Positions 10,669 through 21,887 of a stretch of DNA of 64,000 nt are shown here, in pieces; position 1 is the stretch's first letter, and every line of letters starts with the position of its first letter. The position numbers were made by a program, and so were the translations under genes. The stretch spans positions 61,876,001 through 61,940,000 of the forward strand of contig OZ231127.1 of assembly GCA_965153355.1 (NCBI GenBank), given 5' to 3'. The notes under the pieces are model-generated. The model saw only the letters and a list, made by a program, of their open reading frames with translations. It was not told where the DNA came from and ran no database searches. The DNA comes from Flaccisagitta enflata. Taxonomy: Eukaryota > Chaetognatha > Sagittoidea > Aphragmophora.

Positions 10669-11626
10669 TCCTGATTTCTTATATCTCTTTAAATTTTTTC
10701 CTCCTCCAAATCTCCACCCCCGGGAAATCTCCATGGGGAACTAAAAAGTTTAATGCTTCTCTCGGATTTTACTGTATTGTAAACATGTCTTGAAATTTGA
10801 GGCGGTAGAAAAAAAAATTCCTTCGCCTAAAAACTTTTTATTTCGATTTTTTTTTCCAATATTCTTCCCTTCTTCATTTTTTTCTTCGACTTTCCATCCT
10901 CTTCCTCATATTCTAGTCCTAGTTCTCCCCTCTCTCTTCTCCCCATCCTTTCAAAACTTAATTTTGTATTTGTCTCCCTCTACTCGACCACTCCCTTCCC
11001 ACTTCCCACAGCGAATATTCTTTCATAGTCCCCTCTTTTCCCTTTGTATTCATCCACTCACCTTAATTTAAAGAACAGCACTATGCCCCTTGATCCTGGG
11101 AACTGTGGTATCTGAATTCAGCTTCGTATGAAAAAATGTATTTTGCATATCAGATCTTCTTTTTAATTGTGTAGAGTATACCCATTACTCATTAGGCCGG
11201 TAACTTCTGAGGTAACTTCAAAATTAAAAATTCCCTGTTACAGCTCATTTTGGGCTTTAAAAACAAGTTTTTTTCCAAGCCCAATCTAATTTCAAAATCA
11301 ATTTGGACTTGATCTAGGCGCAACGTCAATGCTGTAGTTGTAGAAATAGGTTTTTTTTTCATGGACATTCTATACAACTACAGGCCAACAGCCATGATGA
11401 CGTTCTGCCTAAATAGGCCTGTGATTATGAAAACGGAAGACAATTCTTTTTATGCCCAAATTGAGTCCAGCCTACTTTAAATCAAATTTAAGAAGGTTAC
11501 AAACGAGCGGAGCTGAGGCCGATATTTTAACCGGAAATCTGCACGGCAACACAATGGCAAAGTATACGACAGCATTTTCAGTCCATCCTTTTGTATCGCC
11601 GACTGACTTCTCGAGATTCAAAAAAA

Positions 11627-11735
11627 ACAAGGCCAAGTAGGCCAATAAGGTGCGACGTGTGGATCGTCGAACGAATGCGTTACCAACAGACAGACAGACG
11701 GACACAGCCAGTTATAGAGGTGCTTTGTCGCACCT
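11627..11735 (-). mobile_element. Hairpin-ended element, AGGTGCGAC class
   Basis: On the minus strand it begins AGGTGCGACAAAGCACCT, a six-base stem hairpin, followed by CTATAACTGG and a GTCCGTCTGTCTG tract. It ends GTCGCACCTTATTGGCC...GGCCTTGTTT. The right repeat GTCGCACCT is exactly complementary to the left AGGTGCGAC. Confidence 0.65.
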
Positions 11736-12145
11736 AAAAAAAAGGCTCAATACCTAATCTTGATCGAAACCTCTGTCTGTTGGTCGGTCATGTCGAGTGA
11801 AAAATCGCAGAAAATGTTTGAAATCATTTGAAGACTCATCTTGTTCATGACCCATGCGGTATAGTGGGTAAAGACTATGGTCAACGTTACAGCAAATTCT
11901 AATTTCATTGCTCTAAAGACATACAATTTGGCTAGCCTTTTTAGTTTTTGCACTATGTCCTCATCTTATGTCACAGTTCAGAACAATCATACTGTATCTG
12001 TAACAGTGTCTGTCTTTCAGGCTGTTTATCTGTTTTTTTATTCTATCCGTTGGATGTTTAATGGCACCCAAGTATGGTTCAGTTTAAAGCCGAATGAAAT
12101 TTGATTGAGGAGGTGCTTGATACGACACCAATTGCTTCTGTTTCT
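11736..12145. other. No feature seen
   Basis: About 400 bp without a credible exon or repeat. Short open frames on both strands look random. Confidence 0.4.
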
Positions 12146-12215
12146 AGATGCGTCCTTAAAACTCTATTAGATGAGGGTCTGTCCATCCCTCCATCCGTAC
12201 ATCGGTCCATGCAGT
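12146..12215 (+). mobile_element. Partial hairpin-ended element, AGATGCGTCC class
   Basis: AGATGCGTCCTTAAAACTCT is followed by ATGAGGGTCTGTCC and CCATCC repeats, the usual left end. I could not find the right end. Confidence 0.4.
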
Positions 12216-12330
12216 GACACAGTGAGGAAGCAACGTTGCCTGATCGGGCGTATTCATGGGAAAATCATCAATCACGGAGGATGAATACTTGAGATGTGGC
12301 AACGACGGTGCGTGTTCGCATTTGTGAGTA

Positions 12331-12655
<325 letters not shown>

Positions 12656-12821
12656 ATTGAACATAGATAACGGTGACACGTGCACATACAAGAATATCTT
12701 TTCATTCAGTTTGCACCTTCCCCCAACGAGGAGAGGAGAGGTTATCAAGGCCATGTCACCGTTGGACAAAATTGATCCCTCTGCCACCAATACCAACGGT
12801 CGGATTCATCCGTTACCAAGG

Positions 12822-12874
<53 letters not shown>

Positions 12875-13175
12875 TGATAAGGACAGACTGACTTACCAAG
12901 ACAGAGACTGAGAGAGACGACCGTGGAAAATCAAGAAGACAAAAATAGAGTGATACAAGCAGATTGCAAAGTGACATTATTGCAAAATGTCAGATACTGA
13001 CTTAAATCAAATCTGAGTTGTTTACGCCCTAAGCTCGCATCCCCAGTTCTTTACTCAGACCTTCTCGTATCAGTTTTCCGCCTCTCTAATAACATCATCA
13101 AACATATATGATTTAATCGTGACTTTCGCCCAAATCTCACACCTTCTAATTTCTTACTCATTCTCAATTCTTTCT

Positions 13176-13240
13176 AGATGCATCCTCGCATCTCTGTAAG
13201 AGGGTCTTTCCGTCTGTCCGTCTTTCTGTCCATCTATTTC
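13176..13240 (+). mobile_element. Partial hairpin-ended element, AGATGCATCC class
   Basis: The hairpin AGATGCATCCTCGCATCT is followed by CTGTAAGAGGGTCTTTCCGT and GTCC/GTCT repeats. The right end is not found. Confidence 0.45.
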
Positions 13241-13793
13241 GCCTGTGCAAAAAATTCATTTTTCGGCTGTTTTTGGTAAGATTCTCTACTGATTTAAATG
13301 ATCAACAAACATGTTTTGAGAGCCTCCTTTGCCTCATTTTATCTGTCTGTTCATCCATATGTCTCTTCAAATATGTCACATGTTTACTACTAAATTAAGT
13401 ACATGTGGAGACTCAGTCTGGATGCATCGTTGCCCGGTTGGACTTGTTTTCTTTTTTTTCCCCTTTTTGTCATTTTTTTTCTATTCAGCTACTCAATTTT
13501 CTTATCCTTGTCTACTTACCAGATTTCCTTTCGTCTGCGCGTAATCTTGCGGGGTTTTTTTCTTCCCACTTCCACCTCTTTCTATTTCTTTTTTCTAATT
13601 TGTCTTCGCTGAAGTATCGAGAATAAAGTCCATTCAATAATGTGATTCTTTCAATTTGATCTATCATTCATATATTCGTTCGTCAGTATATTCTTTGATC
13701 AATTCAATCATTTACTCATGTTGTTTCGCTACCCTGCTTGTCCGCAATTTCTGTGTTGCTTTACAAATTTTCTTTCTATCCCTCTTTCCTTCT

Positions 13794-13872
<79 letters not shown>

Positions 13873-14635
13873 TCACACTTATCTGTTTAACCCTCGTGTT
13901 TGGGTTTTTCCCTTGTGGCACTGGGAGGCGCCAGACATCTCTTTCAAGGTGGAAGTGCATGTTTGTTTGTTTCGATGTTTGTCCGTTGGTTTGTTTGATT
14001 GTATAAAATAAGGGGTGGTGTAAGGAAGTTCCTTTTTTTTTTCATTCTTTATCGCCCTTCTGTCTTCGACTATCTCTGGATGATTTTATCACAAATCAGT
14101 ACTCCTTTTTTTTCAAATCAGTTTAAGTAATCATTCGGGTTTTTTTTAATTGTAGTACAGGTAGGTTTAAGTTGGTGTAATTCTAACTGTAAGCGTTGCG
14201 GGGCTAAGCTATAAGTATTGAGACTGGAGCTTCGAAGTTTTCCACCTCTTTTATTCACTTTTTCTCAATGCTCAATCATTATTACGCCCAATCTTTAGGG
14301 TTTTTTATCCTCGATCTCATTCTCTGATCTCAGTGTGGACGTATGCAATGACAAAGGAGAGTAAAGTGCCCTCCCTCCCCCCCCCCCTATTTATGTGTCA
14401 GTCAGTCGCGATGTCTCGTCTCCTTTTCCTCCTCAAGCTTTGCTCTGATTTTTCCTCTTTTTTTCTTTTTTTTTTCTCCGTTTTCCTTCATGCTTCTTCC
14501 TTCTTTTTAACTTTTCCATGTTTAAACAATGACGTTGCTGTAACAAGCGACTACAACTAAGTTGTATGAAAGCCAATTTTTCCTCCTCTCTTTGTACAGC
14601 TTACTCCCTTTTCTTTATTCCCCCTTTCTCCTTTT
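13241..14635. other. CT-rich non-coding stretch with a (CT)n run
   Basis: A (CT)n run occupies 13797-13867. The remainder is pyrimidine-rich without a supported exon. Confidence 0.5.
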
Positions 14636-14636
14636 A

Positions 14637-14754
14637 AGTTGCGGACAGGGAACTCTATAAGAGGCTTTGTCCGTCCGTCAGTCTGTCCGTTTGTTGTTCA
14701 GTCCGTCACGCCCGAGTTGATATCGCAAAAAACACAGTTATGACGCTATAGTTG

Positions 14755-14847
<93 letters not shown>

Positions 14848-14920
14848 TCGAGGGGTGCATGGGGGTTGGATGCCCCTGCCCAACCGTGCGCAACGATGTT
14901 GTGACCCCGCGTCCCTTTTT
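14637..14920 (+). mobile_element. Hairpin-ended element carrying a (GT)n microsatellite
   Basis: The left end AGTTGCGGACAGGGAACT is followed by CTATAAGAGGCTTTGTCCGT and a GTCC tract. About 43 GT repeats (14758-14844) follow, then TGCCCCTGCCCAACC and the right end GTGCGCAACG...GTGACCCCGCGTC. Microsatellites inside such elements are also seen near 29152. Confidence 0.6.
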
Positions 14921-15174
14921 TCACCTCAATTTTCGTTCCTCTGTATGACTTTTGTCTTTGTCTCTCTCTTTCCGTCCACTTTCCTTGGTTTCCATTTTTG
15001 GCTGGGATTCTTCTTTTTCGACCTCTTCTCAATTCTCAGTTTCCCTTTTAGTTTTCTGCGATGATGTGTTCACGTTTTCATTTGACTCTACATGGCGCCA
15101 GTAGCTGAATTGCAGTCCCTTTCTGTACATTCTTTTCCACCATCCACCATCCACCGTCGATGTGATACATCTTT

Positions 15175-15424
15175 GATACTCGTCCTCGCATCTCTAGAAG
15201 AGGTTGTGTCCGTTGGTTGGTTGGTCGGTCGGTCAGTCAGTCGGTCTGTCACACAAACCTAAAGTTGCGAAATCCGAGGCTCTTTCTTCCAAAAAGCAGC
15301 ACCAATACACTGTATATTCTTTCACTTATGCTATCACCTATTCATTCATTCATTTATTCATTCAAAAACAATGTTCATTAATGAAAAATATTCATTCCTA
15401 GAGGACGCATCGTTGGCCTTGTTC
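15175..15424 (+). mobile_element. Hairpin-ended element, GATGCGTCC class
   Basis: The left end GATACTCGTCCTCGCATC is followed by TCTAGAAGAGGTTGTGTCCG and a GGTCGGTCGGTCAGTC tract. ATTCATTC repeats are in the middle. It ends GAGGACGCATCGTTGGCCTTGT, and GGACGCATC pairs with the left-end motif. Confidence 0.6.
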
Positions 15425-15643
15425 TACCCGTTTAAACTGAGGCGGAATTTCAATCAACGTGTTGAATTAAAACGAGATGGATTTATATAACTTTCATTAA
15501 TCAATATTCATGGAATTTTTCTTCGCGTTTTTTTTTCACGCCGGAACAAAGGAAGTACAACGACAAGCAACATTATTCAATATCGTAAGTTACCTATTTT
15601 CCAAAATGAAGCGTATGAGTATTTTCTTTGAATATATTTACAG

Positions 15644-17000
15644 TGACTGATAGAGCAGCTACTAGACCGGATCACCACGCAAACAGAGGAAACCATGACG
15701 ACGATGACGTCGTTATCATCGGAAGCAACAATAATCATAAGGGTCTGATTAACAACAACGCGGTCGTCGCAAACGGGAGTGTAATGAACTCTCTCAACCG
15801 TCAGAAAGTGGAAAGAAACCTCGCAAATGATAGCAGTGCAAGTGGAAGGACAAGCGGTGGCGGTGGCGGCGGCGGTAAATCGATGGAAGATGGCGTGCGA
15901 TATCTGGACCAACGTCTCAACAATTGGCGATCGCTGCTCGATAAAATGATCACCGATCATTCTGTTAATCGGAGTAATAAGGTTAGGAACATAGAAATGT
16001 TACCACGCGTATCAAAAAAGTAGGACAATATACCCGTAAGTCGCGTGCGGGACATAGATAACGTAAGATGACTTAAATTGACTTGAAATGACTCAAGATG
16101 ACCTGAAACGACTTGAAATGACTTAAAAAGACTTAAAATGACTTGCATGACTGAATTGACCTGATTGACAAAATTGACTTACTATAACTTAACATGACTT
16201 AAAATGACTTATAATGGCATTCGGAAAGGAGCTGTGAGCCCAAAAGGCTTAAAAACGCCAAAAAAGTTACAGGTTGCCCAAGGGCAATATGTGGTCAGCG
16301 ACGCCCGTTGTCCTGCTTTGCATGATTGCAGGCGTGTATAAAGTTGAGTATCCTCTCCGGTGGGGGGAGGGGGAAGAATAGAATCAAAGGGTTTAGAGAT
16401 GGGGAAGAAAATCAAAGATTGAAAAAGAAGAAAAACAAGTCGCGTGCGTCGTTACTTTATAAAAAAAAGGGCAGACAGACAGACAAATTTTTTTTTTCTC
16501 AAAAAGCATCTGAAATAGCTGTTTACTTCTTCAAGTTTCTTCTCTATTATTCAGAGACATAGAAAAATGAAAAAAAAAAAGCCTTTCAAACCTTTTTGTG
16601 ACGGACCGACGGACCGACCGACCGACCGACCGACCGAAAAGTGGGTTAAAGTGTGGCACAGCACGCGACTAAAAAAGTTTGTGGACTGTACGCTTTTGAC
16701 AGAACTTGTCAAAATCGGAACAAAAACGGAATCTGAACTTGTCAAAATTGTCAAAACTCAATAGAACAGAATCTGTGCTGAAACTTTCCAAAATTTATTT
16801 CACGGCGTTACTAGTGACCATGTCAGCTTGAATGACTGAACCCGTCGCGTTTTAACAGGGCCGTCTTCCGTTGAGTCCTCGATCGTTGAAACCGGGTCGT
16901 CCGTCTTTGAAGCGAGATCTGGCGGCGATGGTGGCCAAAATGAAGAAAGAAATCGACTCGCTGGAGAAGAACCTCCTCTTACCTCAATCCGCGATTCAAG
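15644..17000 (+). CDS. Two internal exons of an unrecognised gene
   Basis: Exon 15644-15981 follows the acceptor ATATTTACAG and ends at AAG|GTTAGG. Exon 16859-17000 follows TTTTAACAG and ends CAAG|GTGAG. The junction is phase 0 and both frames are open; the outer introns are phase 1. The first exon codes for an Asp/Asn/His-rich low-complexity part with a Gly run, then YLDQRLNNWRSLLDKM, which looks helical. The second codes for a basic segment (SLKPGRPSLKRD) and a coiled coil (MVAKMKKEIDSLEKNLLL). I do not recognise the protein. The 5' and 3' exons were not found. It lies 14 kb upstream of the intermediate filament gene and no link between them is shown. Confidence 0.5.
16023..16670 (-). mobile_element. 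Hairpin-ended element with tandem AAGTCATTTT core, in the intron
   Basis: On the minus strand it begins AGTCGCGTGCTGTGCC, then a GGTCGGTCGGTC tract. It ends with AAGTCATTTT units and GCACGCGACTTACGGG. It matches the copy at 6384-6818. The middle (16216-16440) carries other repeat sequence, including the hairpin TTGCCCAAGGGCAA that is also seen at about 27650, so it is composite or nested. Confidence 0.55.
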
Positions 17001-17066
17001 GTGAGAACATGATCAGTGATCAGAGCCCATCAAGATTCGATCCCCGATCATCACCGTCGATCAATG

Positions 17067-18275
17067 CACAGTGTATTATGTATGTCACCCCTAAGCAATT
17101 TGGCAAAAGTCACAAATATCACAATTTTTTGCCTTAAACCAATCATATGTATTGCATAGAAGTCAAAAAAGGTTGTAGAGCACATTCGGTAAAGGATTGA
17201 CGATGCAGTGCCGTAAAATGCCGTAAAATTCCGTAATAATGGCATTTTTGTCAGTTTTTCAGGTTAATGATGTTAAAAAAAAGTTGTTATGGTTGGCAAA
17301 CGGTCATACAGTAACTGTGTGGCTCTGAGATATACTCATACCAAAGATCAAGCGAAACCGTCATCATTCAGCGTCATTTTTTGCCGTAAAATGCCGTAAA
17401 AATGGCTATTTTCACACTTTTTTAGGTCGTTATCGTTTTAAAACAGCTGTAATAGGTGGCAAAGGGTCAAATACTAATGGTTTGGCTCTGGAACATACTC
17501 TTGCCAAAGATCAAGTGAAACCGTCATCATTCAGCGTCATTTTTTGCCGTAAAATGCTGTAAAAATGGCTATTTTCACACTTTTTTAGGTCGTAAACGTT
17601 TTAAAACAGCTGTAATATGTGGCAAAGGGTCAAATACTAATGGTTTGGCTCTGGAACATACTTTTGCCAAAAATTGAGTGGAGCCGTTGTCGTTCAGTGT
17701 CATTTTTTGCCGTAAAATGCTGTAAAAATGGCTATTTTCACACTTTTTTAAGTCGTAAATGTTTTAAAACAGCTGTAATAGGTGGCAAAGGGTCAAATAC
17801 TAATGGTTTGGCTCTGGAACATACTTTTGCCAAAAATTGAGTGGAACTGTCATCAATCAGTGTCATTTTTTGCTGTAAAATGCCGTAAAAATGGCTATTT
17901 TCACACTTTTTTAAGTAGTAAATGTTTTAAAACAGCTCTAAAAGGAGAGCAAAGGGTCAAACACTAATAGTTTGGCTCTGGAACAAATTCTTACCAAAAA
18001 TCGAGTGAAGCCGTTGTCATTCAGTGTCATTTTTTGCCGTAAAATGCCGTAAAAATGGCTATTTTCACACTTTTTTAGGTCGATCGTGTTTTAAAGCAGC
18101 TGTAATAGGTGGCGAAGGGTCAAACACTAATGGTTTGGCTCTGGGACATACTTTTGCCAAAAATTGAGTGGAGTCATCATCATTCAATGTCATTTTTTGC
18201 CGTAAAATGCCGTAAAAATGGCTATTTTCACACTTTTTTAAGTCGTAAATGTTTTAAAGCAGCTCTTATAGGCTG
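17067..18275 (+). repeat. Dispersed element A with 163-bp tandem units
   Basis: After a unique start (CACAGTGT.TTATGTATGTC) there are about six units of 163-164 bp, judged from the spacing of CATTTTTTGCCGTAAAA at 17374, 17538, 17701, 17864, 18028 and 18191. The same start and units occur at 31077-32200. The right ends differ. It has no coding capacity. Confidence 0.85.
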
Positions 18276-18394
18276 AGGCGGATCAACATATATGCTTTAA
18301 ATGCTTAAGCATAGGGCCCCGCGCCTCAGGGCACCTCAGGGGGGCCCCGCGCTTGCAGCTCCCAGAAAAAAAGAAAAAGAAAAAAAAGAAAGAT

Positions 18395-18469
<75 letters not shown>

Positions 18470-19176
18470 GAGAAGAAAGAAAAACAGAAAAGGGGGAAAA
18501 AGACAACAAACATTTTTGCTGTAACAAGACAAAATGCCAGCTTAAGAAGGGAAAAAGGAAGATGGAAGGTTTGAAGTGAGAGAGGCAGTGAGGAAGGTAA
18601 TGCAGGCGGGAAACAATGAAGGGATGAAAGAAAAAACGAGTGTTCTGATGAAAGGAAGTTCAGTACAAAAAGGAAGGAACAAAGGAGAAAAAGCAGGTAA
18701 GAAGGAAGGTTAAAGAGAAGGCAGAAAGGATAGGTAGTTAAAACAAGTAACCAAAGATTTTTTTTTGTGACACAAAGTACAGAAAACATAAATAAAAAAC
18801 AAAAAACAAATTTAAAAAAGGTTGAAGTGGTCCAAATTTTTTTTCTGCGTGTCATTTCTAAAGAAGCTATAGAAACCAGAATGCTCTTATCTTGTAGATT
18901 TTTTGTCCCCGACGAACAGTTTTCGTCGGTGGACTATGAGATAGCCTGTTTGTGCTAGTCTGTCTGTCTGTCTGTCTGTGTGTGTGTGTGTGTGTAGAAC
19001 CTTCTCATATCTTTTGATCCAGACTTCAGAAGTTCATGAAACTTAAACAGTGTTATTTTTATGTCAATAGGAGCTTGTGTACCAATTTTCAGAAAAATTC
19101 ATAAACTTTTACTACCCTTTGCCTATTATTTTTGTAGTAATATTTAGCTGGGACTTAGGTGGTTTATAAAATTATA
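18276..19176. other. GC-rich patch, (GAAA)n and non-coding sequence
   Basis: A CAGGGCACCTCAGGGGGGCC patch (18310-18350) is followed by (GAAA)n at about 18385-18470. Purine-rich sequence and a GTCT/GT microsatellite near 18957-18995 come next. No exon is supported. Confidence 0.5.
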
Positions 19177-19944
19177 CAGGGAATACCCCGCCTACCGGGA
19201 CGAAAGAAAACGACATATCTCTGCTTCTAAAAATGACGGATCAATTCTGAAAACTGTTTCAGATAAAGTTTTTGCGCCGATTTTGTTATCTATAAACTTT
19301 ATTGAGGTGCGATCAATACTTTGGCCGCAGTATTGCATCCTTTGCAAATCGTAAAATCTGGAATCATGAAAATTCGAGGTTTGGATGTATGAACAACACA
19401 TCTTCTTTCTCTTGCCAAATCTAGTCAAATTGAGCTAGTATGCTCGGGTTGGTCTTGAATGATAGATAATTTGATGCAGTGTCATACTCCACCATTCATT
19501 TTGCCTTCCTGTCATAATTTTTTGGCAATTTAACCAAGATTCATGTGAAAAAGTTTAATTTCGATATCTTTCTTCTTTCAATGAATGACAAATTTTAATG
19601 GTAGAACCTTTGGTATCAATTCTTTAAGCTTTTCCATGTAACTAAATAGATTCCGCTTGAATTTGAGACAAACCTAAGTATTTTTACCCAATTTCTGTTG
19701 CAATGTTTAACAGTTAAGACACAATATCCACAGAATTTTCAGATAAATCATACAAAATTAGTCAAATTTGGGCTTTTTTTCAGTTTGTTTGTGTCCTTTT
19801 GGTATGCAATTCAGTGACAATTTTTTTTGATAAGATAAAATCGGTTTAAAAGATCTATCAGGATCTGTTTCCAGATTATTTTTTTCATTTCTAGAGGAGA
19901 AAATGTGTCGTTTTCTTTTGTCCCGGTTGGCGTGGTATTCCCTG
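19177..19944. mobile_element. 768-bp MITE with CAGGGAATACC inverted ends
   Basis: The first roughly 55 bases (CAGGGAATACCCCGCC..., GAAAGAAAACGACAT) are the imperfect reverse complement of the last 55 (...GGCGTGGTATTCCCTG). TATA flanks both sides, which fits a TA or TATA duplication. It contains no transposase. It abuts the 5' end of the Penelope-like element. Confidence 0.7.
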
Positions 19945-20600
19945 TATATATGTATATATGGGGCGAAACCCTTTTTTTGGGTACAGGACTCCAACTGATG
20001 ACCAGAAGCTGGGTGGTTTGTTGTATTATTAATTATATTTTCAAAAAAATTTTTTCTTTTTTTGGACATGTACAAAAACTTTTTACCCCTCATGGAGACC
20101 TATCATCCCATGATATATCTTCTCTGAAGATGAAGGCTTTTTTTCCCTTTAATCACTAAGAAATGAAAATAACCTTAACCAGATATAGTAGAAATTCACC
20201 TATATCCCACCCCCCTAATAGATTTAAGGGACTCGACTAGGGGAATGCGGACACCTGGCCCCCCTTTTTTCTATTAGGTAAAATTTTAACCAAATTTGGG
20301 CTGAGTTGATGGTCCCGATCAATGCCAGAAGACAGCTCTAACAATACCCTTACCCTAAAATAAATTGTATCTCATAAAATACACTAAAGTTTTTAAGATA
20401 GAAAAATTATGATACATTTAGTAAAAAGTATATACCTCAGTCAGATTTGGATGGACGATCGCTCAAAATTGATAACAGCTCATGCTTGAATGGACGATAT
20501 GTGTATGTAATGGAAGCTTACACTATATAAATGTCCATATTCTTTTCAATTTTTCTTTAGATTTTTATTTGATTTTGATTTTGGTAATTGTATGAGTTTT
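19945..20600 (+). repeat. 5' terminal direct repeat of the Penelope-like element
   Basis: It begins TATATATGTATATATGGGGC and contains GGGCGAAACCC and CTGATGACCAGAAGC, which recall hammerhead fragments but do not assemble into the canonical order. It is offset by 3900 bp from the 3' copy. Confidence 0.8.
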
Positions 20601-20696
20601 CTAGGATGAATTGTTGCACATGTCACATATTTTAGTGCCTTGGTATAGAATGTCCGGCGGTCCCAGTTGGTGACTCTCGATTCTTGCCTTTAGGGC

Positions 20697-21887
20697 ATGG
20701 TTTCTTACAACAGTTTTATAACTGTAATTCCTAATATTGTAACAAAAACTATTTTCTCATCAATTATGGCGAATGAAACACATATCAAAAAATGCAATGG
20801 GCGGCAGTGTGGTACATGTCCATTTCTAGAAGAAACACAATTTTTTCATTCAAATTCTACAGGACAAAGATTTAAACCTTCTTTAGCTGATCAGAGTTTT
20901 CTTACTTGTAAGTCAGAAAATGTAATTTACATGATTTTTTGTAAAGTATGCAATATTCAATATATAGGTGAAACAAAACAAAAATTAATAAGAAGATTTA
21001 GCAATCATAAAACTAATATAAATGGTAAAAAGTCAGGACAGGTTGTTCATAAACATTTTGAAGAAAGTGGTCATGGTATTTCTAATCTTAGAGTAATTCC
21101 AATAGAAAGTATAAATAAGGACAATGTAAATTTACAGAACTTGAATGAAGTCCAGAAAGATAAGGCTATCACTAAATATAGGCAAGATAGAGAGAAATTC
21201 TGGATTTCAAAATTGCAGACAGCTTATCCCTTAGGTCTAAATGTTACAGTTAAGGGGGTAGGCGATTTTAATGTTTCCCAAGGACAATATCAAAATTTTG
21301 AAGGAAGAAGAAGAAGACAAAATAAGAAACATTCTAGGCGAAAACCAAAAAGATTGAGAAATAATATTGGTATTTCTCTGGATTTTATAAAAAGAAAACA
21401 TATTGAACTAAGAGACAAAGATAATTATATCCATTTTTTCAAAACTTTTTTATATGGTTTACCGAGAAATCATTTACAAACTTTACAAATTAATGCAAAA
21501 CAAGACAGCTTGTTAGATGATAGATTAAGAGATATGATAAATATGATTTCTCATCAAAAATTATTCCAACCAGTCCAAACATATAATAAAAAGGATAGAG
21601 ATTTTTATCATATTCAATTTAAAGATAAAGGACTGGATCATATCAATATAAGCCAAATACTTAGAAACAATAGTGTCACAGATAAAATTCCAATTTATTT
21701 TATTGATAAAGAGCCTCCTATAATTGGATATAAATTCAATAGAAGTATCGCAGGAAATATATTTAATTATAAGGGAGTTTGTCGGAAGAATCGATTGGAA
21801 ATTTTGAGAATGGTGACATTCAGTGTAGTTGCCAAAATTCTATTTATAGGAATGACCACCATGGTCATATTATTACTGGAAACTTAG
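20697..21887 (+). CDS. N-terminal GIY-YIG endonuclease ORF of the Penelope-like element
   Basis: The 396-codon frame begins with a Cys/His region (KKCNGRQCGTCPFLEE). The GIY-YIG nuclease follows: VIYMIFCKVCNIQYIGET, then RRFSNHK, HFEESGH and REKFWI at about residues 80-165. These supply the Tyr, Arg, His and Glu expected at the active site. The paired Cys just before and inside the motif (CKVC) suit the CCHH finger described in Naiads. After residue 180 come a basic stretch and the conserved IPIYFIDKEPPIIGY segment of the linker. The last roughly 30 codons are out of frame: at about 21797 the homologous reading continues in another frame. The endonuclease looks intact; the polyprotein is broken. 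Confidence 0.75.
   Translation: MVSYNSFITVIPNIVTKTIFSSIMANETHIKKCNGRQCGTCPFLEETQFFHSNSTGQRFKPSLADQSFLTCKSENVIYMIFCKVCNIQYIGETKQKLIRRFSNHKTNINGKKSGQVVHKHFEESGHGISNLRVIPIESINKDNVNLQNLNEVQKDKAITKYRQDREKFWISKLQTAYPLGLNVTVKGVGDFNVSQGQYQNFEGRRRRQNKKHSRRKPKRLRNNIGISLDFIKRKHIELRDKDNYIHFFKTFLYGLPRNHLQTLQINAKQDSLLDDRLRDMINMISHQKLFQPVQTYNKKDRDFYHIQFKDKGLDHINISQILRNNSVTDKIPIYFIDKEPPIIGYKFNRSIAGNIFNYKGVCRKNRLEILRMVTFSVVAKILFIGMTTMVILLLET

Noticed and set aside
18283-18855. 190-residue minus-strand Phe/Leu/Ser-rich frame
   Set aside because: It reads a purine-rich (GAAA)n region in reverse. The hydrophobicity is compositional.
19955-20030. Hammerhead ribozyme in the Penelope-like terminal repeat (GCGAAACCC...GGGTAC, then CTGATGACCAG)
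   Set aside because: GAAA with a stem III-like hairpin and a CTGATGA box are both present, but the order is permuted. Stem I would be too short and stem II does not pair. Pieces noted, ribozyme not claimed.
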